From NCBI RefSeq assembly GCF_000485595.1, contig NW_014577190.1, positions 314,749 to 361,996 on the forward strand: a stretch of 47,248 bases of DNA. The letters are read 5' to 3'. A program made the translations under genes and the position numbers. The notes under the pieces were generated by a model that saw only the letters and a list, made by a program, of their open reading frames with translations, made no database searches and was not told where the DNA came from. The DNA comes from Priapulus caudatus (Eukaryota; Priapulida; Priapulimorpha; Priapulimorphida; Priapulidae). Shown one piece after another: positions 10,547 through 23,300 of this stretch; position 1 is the first letter of the stretch; each line of letters opens with the position of its first letter.

Positions 10547-10695
10547 CTTGGTAACTTGTCATGGAAGTTAGAAATGTGTGCGTACACATACCTGCTTTCT
10601 GTTGTCTTTCTGTTAGGTACATTATGTACCTATATATAGATCAGCATCAACAGTATATGAAATAGATTATTAATATTAATGTATGCTTCGTTTTT

Positions 10696-11060
10696 AGCTC
10701 AGCCGACGAAGTCGGATGCAGCTTGTAGAATCGCATGAATGTCCGTCCGTCCGTTTGGCCGTCCGTCCGTCCTTGTGTCAACATTTACGGCACAAATCTT
10801 AACCGCTTGACGTACGGTCTTGATATTGCGGACGTCGGGGGGGGGGATCGCGAAAAGGACTCGGGATGTCAAATTTGGGAGTCAAGGGTCAAAGGTTCAG
10901 ATGTGTCAATGGAGGGGGAATATTTTCCCCTTAACTTAAGGTATAGGAGGAAATTCGGAATTGCGGGAAAAATCTCAACGGCTCGACCTACGCTCGTAAT
11001 ATTCGATGTATAGTGTGATGGGGAGGAACCCCATCACCAGCGCGAAATTGGAGGTCAAAG
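10696..11060 (+). repeat. Hairpin/(CCGT)n dispersed repeat, copy 1
   Basis: It begins with TTTTTAGCTCA and a hairpin (GCCGAC GAA GTCGG, closing with AGCT at 10723). (CCGT)n follows at about 10740-10775, then GTCAACATTT. Two similar arrangements occur at 16106 and 39162. Open frames across it are not genes. From 11060 to 11630 I see only a C-rich low-complexity stretch near 11310-11360. Confidence 0.65.
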
Positions 11061-11633
11061 GGCAGTGGGGGGGAAAGGTCAGATATCAGACATTTTCTGA
11101 GGACATGGTCTAACGGACCGAGTGCAAAACTTTGTTGTTTCAGCGCTGACCTACCATTTTGATCCCTTTATTGAAAGGACCATGAAATGTACTTTCCGCT
11201 GACGTGCGAAGAGTAAGTGTCTGATAACCTTTTGACCCTCAAGAGGAGGGTTAAACATGGATTTTTTAATTATTAACAAAGGACTGAACTGCTTTTGCTA
11301 TTAGAGCCTCTTCCACTCACCCCCTCCCCCCACCCTTTCCCCACCCTCCCACCACCACTACTCTCGCGCTCGACGTATATATCCATGCTAACATGTTAAT
11401 ATAGCAAAGTCATTAAAGTTACACAGCTGTATCTTTATTACTGTACTACCGGTATGGCAAAGCGTATCATAGATTTTAGATCTGTATTAGTAGTATCCTA
11501 GATATATGCTCTGAGCGCGACCGCGGTGATGGGAGGGCGCACTTGATTCGGTTGCCAGTGAGTTTATCAGAAGAATACCTGACTACAGTACACGTCAGTT
11601 GAGCGCTGTCGCTCTGCGGCACTTGTGGATAAA

Positions 11634-11676
11634 ATCAGGAGTGAATAATAGAGAATCTTTATTATTCACTCCTGAT
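11634..11676. repeat. Palindrome with ATCAGGAGT/ACTCCTGAT ends
   Basis: Two perfect 17-bp arms (ATCAGGAGTGAATAATA, 11634-11650; inverted at 11660-11676) enclose a 9-base loop. The sequence GATAAAATCA occurs on both sides, as would a target-site duplication. Confidence 0.85.
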
Positions 11677-11679
11677 AAA

Positions 11680-12770
11680 ATCAAGTTGTAAGTAATGTCA
11701 TTATTTTTCGTGAACCTAGTTTTTAATATCTTCCATCAATAGGAGTACATTCACCCTGGCAGAATGAACTGCCAGCAGGTGAAGATATAATCATCATGTA
11801 TGTGAATTCACCAGTCATGTTGCCATGGAGACGACAGTTCTGTAATCTTAGTTGCCATAATGTGCGCATGAGTATGGCTAGATAGCTAGCTACTATCTAA
11901 TCTTTGTCTGTAATGATCCTTGCATTTATCATAGAGATGGGACTTCACCTGCGTCACTGTGTACCCTGCATCCAACGCGTGTCTCGCAGTGATTGCAAGT
12001 CTGCGATGAACGCTGCTGCTACTATATTATATAAGATGAGCGAGCGTATCCTATCTTGCTTGTTCATTAATACACTGAGCCAGCTTACATGTATACTTTT
12101 GTAGTGCTAACGTCGTTTTGGCCAAATATATGGTCCCTACTAGATACTAATTATACTCAGTGTGCAAGATTACACGTGTGTGCCTTGCTATTAGTGACTG
12201 ACTGTCCGTACGTACGGGAGTCACTCCTGAGCATGCACGGTACTGATTGAAGAAATAACGACGCACAGCTTGGGCGCATTGTGCAGCTATGCTCATTTTC
12301 CTGTCATTGGGATGCTGTGGTCTGAGATTAACAGATGAGCCGTTATATATAGCGAGTGTGCGTGCAAGACTATCCGTACTGACCCATGTCATTCGTCTAC
12401 TGAGCCGCATTGCTTGTAACGCCATAATCAAGTAGGCGTATTCATTCACCTACATCTATGCTCAACCTGCAGATAGAACAGTTGTGATGCGTAGATTACT
12501 TATCACAGTTGCTTCTTAGAGGATTTGCATGCCAAATAAGTAAATTGCTCAAGTGTTCATCATTTAAGATTCCCAAATAATATTGATACAAAGATTTACT
12601 GAAATGCCATCGGATGTGTTCTGGAAAGCGTCTTCTGTGTAAAGATCGTTGTGAAAGCTGAACTAACTCGGGGACTCTATGTTACTGTGTTACGGTTAGT
12701 GATACTGCGGAAAGTGTCTCGATCGAATTGAACTTCACTTGTTGATTCGATTGCGTTTTCATATTGACAC
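11680..12770. other. Sequence upstream of HIF-alpha exon 1
   Basis: About 1.1 kb of mixed-composition DNA precedes the first coding exon and should contain the promoter and 5' UTR if exon 1 is correctly placed. I see no TATA box or other clear core promoter. A 100-codon minus-strand open frame at 12147-12449 shows no recognisable domain. Confidence 0.35.
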
Positions 12771-12940
12771 ATGCGGTTTAATGAAGAAACGCCAGCGGCT
12801 TATGAGCCTGCAGTGAAGATGGAACACGATATTGTGTACCCATCTAGACAACAGCCGTATTTCTATGGCAGTGATTGTCAGCAGAACTGTGGGCCATGCT
12901 GTTATGGTATTTCACAGTTGACGTATCACCGATTGGAACC
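12771..12940 (+). CDS. HIF-alpha exon 1: N-terminal extension
   Basis: The ATG at 12771 follows an in-frame TGA (12765-12767). The frame encodes 56 residues and ends at the donor CC|GTAAGT, leaving two bases that pair with the first base of exon 2 to make a Pro codon. The peptide has a Cys-rich motif, [12 protein letters not shown] second in-frame ATG at 12819 has the better start context (AAGATGG), so translation may begin at residue 17. Membership rests on phase, position and donor quality, since this region is not conserved in the family. It is longer than the short N-terminus of vertebrate HIF-1alpha. Confidence 0.6.
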
Positions 12941-15900
12941 GTAAGTGGTTTATAAGCAAATATTGATCTGGAACGCCTACTAACGACATCGTATGCAAAT
13001 CTGTGTGTGTGTGTGTTAAAAGCAGTTTTCTCTCAATGTTAATGGCTCACAAGAATCCCGCTAACACAATTGCCTTGTTTGATGGTTTTTTTCTCGAAAT
13101 ATTAGTGTATTGTTTATATAGGCTGGTATGAACAGGTGCGTGTCAGTGAAGGTGCACTTTGGCATTGTAAGAAATTGAGAACTTTTTGTGTGATAACATT
13201 GAAGTATTCATACTTCATTCGGTCCAACGAGATCAAACTAATTACTTGGTTGTTGAACATATTCCTGTTTTAACCGTGTAGCCTCTGGGGGGGGGGGGTG
13301 CTCTAAGATTTTGTGATGTTCTAGTTAAATATTTTGTAGAGTATCCGAAATTTTGTAGTTATCTGAGTTAGAACTTGGAATTTACTATATATATTGGTGA
13401 GGAGTGTTCTCCTGTGTAATGTTACGAATCATGGTTGTAAGTCATTCCTAACGACAGCAAAAGGCAAAGTAGTTGGCTGAGAAGTAAATTCCTATTATTT
13501 TGGGATACATTTTTTTTTAAACTATTGTAGCAAAAGAGCAACTAGTTTATGTAATTTGTAATGGTGATTTTTAATATGTGAAGACAACTGAATATCTATT
13601 AAAACGTCAGTCTTTCCTTGGAATTCATAGTGTAAGATCCATTATGCATTTATTTGTCATGGTGTTTGAAATTCCTGTTACCTGTTGTGTATGAATGCGT
13701 GCACTTGTGAAGGAGCTTTTGTGCATTTGCATAGGCTTTCCTCAATATGTTAAAGCTTATACCTCGTTGAACCACTTTCACTGATCAGTTGTATATTGTG
13801 ATTAGTTGAAACCGTATTTTAATCAAAAGCTGTTTTTAAAGGATGTGGCGGTGGAACATTTCAGTTGGCATGTCTCACATTGCACATTTTAAAGTAGAGC
13901 GTAATTAGGATAATGTGAAAGACTACCGCAATGAAAATTTTAATTGTAGAGTGTTAATTGAAGAGAAATATGTGGAATGCAAGGGTTAAGACAAGGAAAT
14001 AGAGCGCAATGTATGGAAACGTAACGCAACATATGTACACCCATAATATAGGTGTGGCTATACTGAAATAGCTCGACGTTCTTATGTACATTTAGCCATG
14101 AGAGTATGCAAGGAAAGCATGTTAATTAATTTTTGTTATAATTAATTAAAATACTGTAAACTGAAGAACATTTTATAGGGTAGCCGAAAAATGAGAAGTG
14201 CTGCTCATGGTGGTTTATGTGAACAGCGTTTTTGTTAGCAATCACGTGCAGGTGAATGTTTATCCTGTCGCTATTTCACTAGAAATTAATTAAAATTTAC
14301 TGCAATTCTTAACAAATTCTATAAAATTATAAATCCACTCCACAGTCACTGCATTGTGGCACGCCGATGCTTGTAATCATAATTAATATAATGATGTTGA
14401 TAATTGCCCCCATACTTTGCTGCGCGTTTGCCATTCAAGAGTTCTAGTGGCTGTTTTCCACAAATATCTGTTAAGAAAAACCATCAAATTTTACGCATCA
14501 GTGCTAGTTTACGTTTTGCCCACTTTTAGATAACTGCAGTGTAGCGGAGGATACCATGAATCAGACCTTGTGTTTTAAGGTGCGCGATCGCGCTCGCGCG
14601 CCATCGCGCGCCTTGATTGATCAGGAGAAGTGCGAAAAAACGCGCATCTAAGCATTATCAAAACGCACACTTTTTTTTTGTGTGTTTTATTTTTCATTAA
14701 TTCAACTTATAAACTCGAAGATAAACGCAAACGGTTGTAAACATCACAGACATTGCCGGAAGTCGGTTCACATGTTTATAACGACAGTCGCAAAGCGCTC
14801 TAGAACGACGAATGTGATTGTTTGTATTTTTAGATAAAGTTTTAATAGTTTTAATATGCTTTGAAAAATTGAGTGTTGTTCCTTTTTGACTAAACATGCT
14901 AAATGTGTGATTCAAGTTAACCACATGTTCAAGAACTGATATTTTGTTAGATGAAAAAAAAATCACCTAAAAAATGTCAAAATTAAGAGTACAAATGCAG
15001 AGCTAATTTTTATCCCAAAATGCTGGAAATGGCATTTCATGAAGTCTAGTTTTCAAATTTTTTTCCGGGGGGGATGCCCCCGAACCCCCCTAGTTTGCCT
15101 CGTGCCCTGTGGGCACTCCGATGCAAATCACACACCTCGGCGAGCCAATTTAAGGTGTGCGATTTTTCACTCGCCTGCCTTTTCCAAAACACAAGGACTG
15201 ATGAATGTTTGCTTTTATTTAAAGTGAATTTAATCTAGGCTCATATAAATTGCCATAAATTAACTTTGATATTAGTAAACTGTTCTATAGATGTATGTAA
15301 GGGACCTAAATATGTCACAACAATTTTGCTTTATATATCCAGCCATCTATATTCTTTGATTTGTTTTTGGTAGTGTAGTATGTCAAGGACATGTATAGAC
15401 TCGCATGCGAAAAGTGGTTTACTTTAAAACAGTTTACAGGGCACCAGCAAAAAATGGTAGCGGAAGCTTAACGTGCCACTAGCGCACACCCTAGTCAACC
15501 TATCCACCAGTTGTCACAAGTAGTTACGCGTCCTTGAATTGCTGCCAACCCTGACTGCCGCATGATAGAGTGCAAGCATGTTTTTGTAGGTTAGCCCTTG
15601 GAGTGATCCTTCTGAATGTCAGAATGATTACGCCAAGGTTAGCCAGTGAATACTTGTCCGAACAGCTGTAGTAAAGTTTTTCTGGTTTTAGCTTTCCTTG
15701 GCTATAAACTTCCTAAGTAACAAAACCTCAGTTTGAAGATTAAAAATTGGGACGAATAATAATTTAGTGACAAAGTAATATAGTATAAACTAACCATGAG
15801 AACTATAATAAGTGGAGCAGTGAAATGTCATCATGACAGTTTTATAAACTTGGATTATTTTAAGGGAGCATAATAGTTATGTTCTCCTAATATTTTGTGC

Positions 15901-18900
15901 AATCTGAATAATCCGAATTATATTTGTGTAGTCGAATTTGCAAACCGAAAAAATATAGTGGTGCTTAGCATTCTTATATTTTGTTACAGGGAATGGATTA
16001 ACAAGATGCCACACACATAAAGTGTTTTAATTCAAGATTCGTTGTAACTATTAATGTGGCAATCGTTGAACATTTAGAACAAAGCCAAAGGAAATATGAA
16101 TTTTTAGCTCGCCTTGACATCGTCAAGATGAGCTATTACCATGGGGTGTCGTCCGTCGAACGTCCGTCCGTCCGTCTGTCCGTCAACATTTGGCTATGGT
16201 CAGCGATAACTGAAGAACCGTTTGACCCACATGTTTCAAATTGCATATATAGTTGTTACTCTTATGGGAGAGGTTTGAACGTCCTATTTTGGAGCATGCC
16301 AGTCGACCTACATTCGAGCCTCGATCATCCACTTTTTGGCAAAAATGGAAATGGCCATAAGTCAGTTCAGGTTCAATGGAATTTGCTCATTTCTGGTATG
16401 TGAATGAATGAGGACTGGCCCCAAAACATATCACACAGGTTTTGATTTTTTTTATTATTATGCAAATTAGGTAGATTTTGGCAATTTCACTATGCATTTC
16501 AGTGTCTGCCTGCAGTCAACGATAACTCAAGAACCGTTTGACCCACCTGTTTTAAATTGCATGCAGTTGTTACTCCTATGGGAGAGATGACAACGTCCTA
16601 ATATTACGTTTATTTCGTCTAACTGGTCAACAACTCTACAATCATACCTATATACGTGTAATATTGTGTTTTAGATTCTTCGTTACAATAATTTGACTGG
16701 AATATTTTATTGTTTTTATTTGTGCGATATTTGAAAACCAAAATGGCCATCATTTAGGCGTAGCGCCATCTCTCGTCAAGATTTCAGACTTTCAAATCTG
16801 AAACATTTATTTTCGCATCAAAACTTATGCATATATCATAATTCATTATCAAGAGTATATATAATGGGAGATATATGCTAACTAGTATATAATGGGAGTT
16901 CTCCCATATATACTCTTGCTTTATATATCCCCCCTCCCTCTTCTATCACACCCAAGGTGAGCTACAGTGTCATTGACACTTTCATTTGTGATCGGTGTTA
17001 TGGGAACTTGGTTGCCCCTGAATAATTTTGTTCTAATACATCTTAGATGCTATCAGGATATTGATAGACTCTTGATGCTATGGTAATGTTTTATACACAT
17101 GTCAAGAGCAGCAGACTAGCTCTAATGTCTGGACGTTGGTACAGCTGATTAAAACTCGAAAAAAATTGAAAGCACAGCCCAATGAGTATGAAAACTATAT
17201 GCATAAATGATATACTTCCAGCATTTCCATATTGTATTCTTGTGTGCATGATCAGTCAGTAATATTCATTTTAAATGGTAGCAAGCTATTAAGGTGGTTA
17301 TTTCGTATCACAGTCACCTTATTGATATAGGAACTTGCAATCACACGTGTTTATAATGTGTACTTATTTCCACAGCAACTCGGTGAAACGAAAAGAGAAA
17401 TCCAGGGATGCAGCAAGATGTCGTCGCGGCAAAGAGTCCGAGATCTTCTACGAGATCGCCGCACTGCTGCCGCTCCCAACGAAAACTGTGTCACATCTTG
17501 ACAAGGCCTCCCTTATGCGTGTCACTATCAGTTGGCTTAAGATACATCAGCTGATCAACACTTGTAAGTTTGGTGTTAAGTTGAAGTGCTATATTTCTGT
17601 GATTTTATTGAGAGCTGGATAATGAAGGGATATTACACGGTATACCAAGGTGTTTATCTTAATTATCATGTGTACCGTTAACTGTTACTAATATGTTTTG
17701 GTAGGACTGTCATTGATACCAAGGCCATTGATGTATCGCGATGGATTTTGTTCACTCTATTTCATTTTGTTCACGTTGCAATATAGATGATATTTTTTTG
17801 GTTTCTTGTTTATTATACTTTCTCGGTGTGTTCTTTCTTATTAGTTGCTTAAACTAGGCATTGCATTCACAGCAGAGAAGCATTAGTCCCATGCAATGGA
17901 GCGTCATGTGTACTAATTTAATTAGAAAAATTACAGCAAAGGCTACCATACATGCCAAAAAGGATTGAAACATTATATTTATGTTATACGAATCGGATCG
18001 AATCAGATTGAAATATTGGGAAAAGATATTTTAATAATCAAAATCGAAATATTTTCATATCAATGACAGCCCTATATTTTGGTAAATATGTGTAATAAAT
18101 TAACATGTATGCTGATAAGCCTCATGCTTTGGATTCCTGGATTTTTAAGTGATCCTGATATCTAAATGTTTATCTGTGTTTGCTACAGTATTACTTTTTG
18201 TGCAAGCTAGATATAAATTCTTAGCGTAGTATGTGGGCTTTGTGTAATTTTAAAAGTGTAAAAATTTATGTTAGATTGATTGACTCTTGCAGAATAGCTT
18301 TTGGTGCAGCTGTCCATGTGTTTTTATTCACTAAACATGGTATATTTTTGTGTAAAACTTCTAATTTTCTTCTATTGCTGAGAAGTGTTCGTTTGTTCCT
18401 CTCACAGTAAAACTGCCATTAGTAAAGAATGAGATTTCTGATCAGGAATACTTAAAGGCTCTTGATGGCTTCATCCTGGTAGTATCCCGTGATGGCGATA
18501 TCATTTTTATATCCGAAAACGTCACACAATTTCTTGGATTGGCACAGGTATTTAATGGTTTGTGTGCTAAGGTATCATATGTTTAATCAGAAAACATCTG
18601 TGGTTCATAGTAGCGTTGCGCACTTGTAACGCATTTAGCACTCGCTGTTCACATCGCTCAGCACTCTTAGAAATCAACACCATGCTTCCCGCCCATTATT
18701 AGTACAAATAATTATTATTCAACTCTAAGAGCTTAAATGAAGTTATATCGAGTTCGGAAAAACAAGCCACTAGGGCTGAGAGGGTCTATGTCCCCCAGGG
18801 TACTGCCGGAACGTACCCTGGGTACGGTCCGGTATACTGGAACGGACCCTGGTACTATCTAATATGCCGGACCGTACCTCGCCTACTCCACTAACGAGTC

Positions 18901-20307
18901 TAGGGAGTCGCCTACGCCTACTCCCTAACCCTAACCCTAATAGTAACCCTAACCTGCTAACCATATCACATAGTTACCAGGGTACGTTCCGGCAGTACCC
19001 TGGGGGACATAGACCCTACGAGCGCCACTACTAGGTATAATATTCATATAAGCTTGTTTTATGATAGCTGACGTACTGTACCGTACATTCCTGTTTTTCT
19101 CTTCTGCATCGCTCGCTGTGATACCATGGTTGTGTATAGCTAGTAAAAACAGTTTTAAAGGCAATAGTTTGCTAGCTGTTAAATGCAAGTAACTAACTCT
19201 GTCGATACATAGCTTCAATTGCTTTCCATTACGTAATGTGGAGTGGTAAAGGCTGTAGTGCTTGCTCTGTTGGAGAACCTAATCTAATAAAATAAATAAA
19301 TAATTGATTTAAAATAATTTAAAATCATGTCTTTCATAAAATAATAATTATCAAAGCAAAATTTACTTTTGATATGAGACATTTTAATAAGAGGGCACTA
19401 GTATTAATGCCTTGGCCTATTATCGATGAAATTGGAGGCTATCAGACTTGTAATTCAGATATGAATCACCACCTTGTGAATTTCCACTTATTTAATGTTT
19501 GGTTATGAACATTTTTTTGTCATCAGTAATACTGTTAGGAAAAATGTTAAATTTTGTATGCAACTAGGCTGTGAAAAACACCATAGATGTCATCAAATTG
19601 TTCTTAGATAATCTAATTGTTTCTGTCTATATTTCTGTCTTCCTCGACCTTCCATCGCGACCATTCGACTTGAAGATGCATCTCACCGGTCAGAGTGTCT
19701 ATGACTATAGTCATCCCTGTGACCACTCGGAGCTTACCCAGCAGTTCTCCAGCAAGATGAGTCACAACCGGCGGCCTTGCTCATTTCTGCTGCGCATGAA
19801 GACCACGCTGACAAACAAGGGACGTAACGTCAACCTGAAGTCTGCCACGTGGAAGGTACTGCGCTTTAACGTTCTGTAGCTTCTGTTCTGTCTATTTTTC
19901 GCATATTGCACGGGGTGGGCAGAATTTTATGTTAGATATCGTGTCCGATGCCACGTATACTTGGTAGGCTCTAATACATTTATATACTGTTAGTGTTACA
20001 GTAGCCACACATGACATCATGTGGTTGTGCCCAAGGAATAAGATATATATGTAAGGTATGTTGTCGAAAGAAGTTATTATGTATTTATTTTGCAAAGTAT
20101 ATTGTGGTCATTATTTAAATAATTTGTTGTTAAAAAGGGCATACAGACACCTTCTTCTTAATCGGGCACTTCCTTTGCATACAAGAATTTAGCATTGACT
20201 AGTACCAGGAAATGCACATTAACTTGTGACTCCCTATCACTGTACAGGAAAATCGTTAGTCACCCTACGACGTGCCACCACTTACTAATTGGTGTGGTGG
20301 TGGTGGA

Positions 20308-20377
<70 letters not shown>

Positions 20378-23300
20378 GAGTTAATGAAGACAAATTTGTC
20401 TTCATTAACTCCATATATATATATATATTTCGATAATCGATGGTCGTACATTCAAGTCTACTACATTATATCGAACATGGTCAATTTGTGTGCTATGTGT
20501 GTACTGTACAGTGTTTTACTCCACGAACACTAAACAATAAGGGGATTTAGCTGGTGGTGATGTCATCTCATTGACATGCGGCAAAATCTTACTGCAAGGT
20601 AGAGAAGCAAATCTGGAAAATAAACTTCAATTAACCATTTTTTTTAAACAATTAACAATACGTCTGTACCCTAGTAATAGTGTTGTTAATCTAGGTTTAA
20701 GTAATAGTGTCTATTTAGTTATACTGTAGAATTAATGACTGTTATTAAACCTGATTTCATGCTTAATTATGCTGCACCTTTATTTTAATTCGCGATTTGT
20801 TTCACCCCGTTTCTGTGTTTTCCAACATTTTTGACTATCTGACCAACCTATAGGCTCTGTTTAGGTCAGATAATCGAGACTCGGATGTATTTATTTTGTG
20901 TGTAGTATGTGTTTATTGTTATAGTAGTGCAACGTTTATTTATGATACAATTAATTGTCATAATATGATTAATTGCCCGTGATACTGTTCATAATACAGC
21001 TGCACATGAATATTGATTGATACACCACGATACACCAAACAGAAATCTGTACTTAATTCAAATTAACTGCCCACTTGCTGCCTTCGTCAGATTGTCGAAA
21101 TATCTGTTGTTGGGTGCCCTGTGCATGTTTTCGTGTGATAAAAGCAGCATGCTGGTTTGAAAATGCCATAATCACCATGCAATCACTCGGTGCTGTGTAA
21201 ATTTTGATTCTATTTCTGGGAAATTGAATGACGATTCCTCAAAATTAGCATACTTCAAGTTTTATTCAGTAGTTTGTATCATGTACCATATCATGATACA
21301 TATAAATATGTATCGTATAATGGATTAGGCGTATCGTTGCCATCCTATTATGTGACTTTTACGGAATGAAGAATTTCTAAACAACAATCAAAATGTTATT
21401 TTTGGTTCATGTGCAAATGTTCAGCTGGGTATGAAGCAGCATTCGGGATATATTAGGACATCATTGCAGGTGAGGGCAGTGACTAAAACACGATTTTTTC
21501 GCCTTGAACAGCGGAAGTGTCTGTGAAATGTTTCTAGGCACTTGATATTTTGTCCCATGTGCTTTCATGGTGGTTATGTAGTTCCGTGTTAGTTCATGTA
21601 CATAGATAGTGTGAAACAGGTTTCTAGCACAGATCCAATAAAGTCCGCTGTATATGCGTGTCCAGGTAGGTGTGCCTCTTGCCTAGCAAGTGTGGGTCAC
21701 ATTATTAGAGTGCCTTGGGCAAGCAAATGTTCTCTTGAGGCCCAGTGTGATTATGCAATGATTGGCTGCTTAATGTGGATTATAAGATGGCCTAGGTGGG
21801 TTAGTCTGGTTCGCATGCCACAGTAGCAACTAGACAGAGTGCACTCACGGAGAGTGCATACCTCCGCCAGAATATGACATGTATGTGTTAAGAGCTGGCT
21901 CGCTGCGCTGGCTGGCTGGCTGGCTGACGCGCTAATATCGATCGCGCGAACACACGAACACTAGACTGGTACCCGGTCCCACCTCACGGCTTAGTTACTC
22001 GATGGGGGAATCGAGGTGGGAGCGAGTACCAGTCTAACGCGAACACACGAGAGCGAAAACATAACCTCCTCCAACTCCGTTGGGCGAAGGTAACTAGACA
22101 GAGTGCACTGACGGAGAGTGCATATCTCCGCCAGCATGTAACATGTATGTGTTACGAGCTGGGTCGCTGCGCTGGCTGGCTGGCTGTCTCGCTGGCTGAC
22201 GCGCTAATATCGATCGCGCGAACACACGAACACACGAACACTAGACTGGTATCCGGTCCCACCTCTCGGCTTAGTTACTCGATGGGAGAATAAGTTGGGA
22301 GCGAGTACCAGTCTAACGCGAACACACGAGAGCAAAAACATAACCTCCTCCAACTCCGTTAGGCGGAGGTAATGAGTGAGTGGTGTGTAACTGTACATTA
22401 TTTCTTAGATTTATGTTTTATAATAAAATCACACTAGAAATTGAGCATTTCATACAGCTCACAGTATATACAGACATAGATATATAACGTATCTGACATA
22501 TTCACTGAACTATATCTGTATTTTTTTTTGGTCATCCCAGGTGATTTCAGCATCTAGTTTTCTCTCTATAATGTATTTTGCTTGGTTTGTTCTCCATAGG
22601 TAATTCAATGCACGGGCAGTTTTGTGGTCGTTGAGGAGGATGACAAGGATGCGGCGGGCATGTCGTCCTGTTTGGTCGTGGTGTGTCAGGGAATCCCTCA
22701 CCCCTCCAACATTGAATCACCACTCGACAGCAAGACGTTCATCAGCCGCCACAGTATGGACATGAAGTTCACGTTCACAGACAGCAGGTGGGTTCTGCCT
22801 TAGTGTATTTTGCCGACCATCATTGATGTTGCTTGGATGTGTTACATACAGCACTTTCAGTCTTTCTCAGAGCTCCATCGATATCACTCCTGTGTGGTAC
22901 TGTGGGCAGTCTTTCCCAGGCCTCTGTTGATGTCGCTCAGGTGTGATACCTGGGGCAGTGTCTTCCCCAAATCTCCATTGATGCCATTTGGGTGTGTTGC
23001 TGAGGGCAGTGTTTTCCTCAAACATCCATCGATGTCCCTCTTGATACCTGCTGTAGGTTTGTTAGAAACAGGCATTTTCCCTGGATGAATCACTAATAAA
23101 CAAAATTTTGTTTTAGATTACTAAAAAAACGTATACAACTTGATATTCTAGCTTCTAGTCTGCTATTTGCAGGCTAAACCAATATAAATGAACTAGTCAA
23201 TGAACCATTAGATTAGGTAATTGTTAACGTGGCTGGTCACCCATACCTAAACCAAAGGCATATTAATATAGGTTTCCTAATTCCATGGAGGTTATTTCGG

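Larger units (their letters stand above)
12941..17375 (+). other. HIF-alpha intron 1 (4.4 kb)
   Basis: Contents: AT-rich DNA, a GC-rich CGCG tract near 14580-14612, a transposon-terminus fragment at about 15013-15140, a hairpin/(CCGT)n repeat at 16106-16600 and a palindrome at 16850-16918. An 89-codon minus-strand open frame at 14697-14966 has no recognised domain. No further coding exon was seen. Confidence 0.6.

Noticed and set aside
12147-12449. 100-codon minus-strand open frame upstream of HIF-alpha
   Set aside because: No domain, no splice context and no repeat homology; could be chance.
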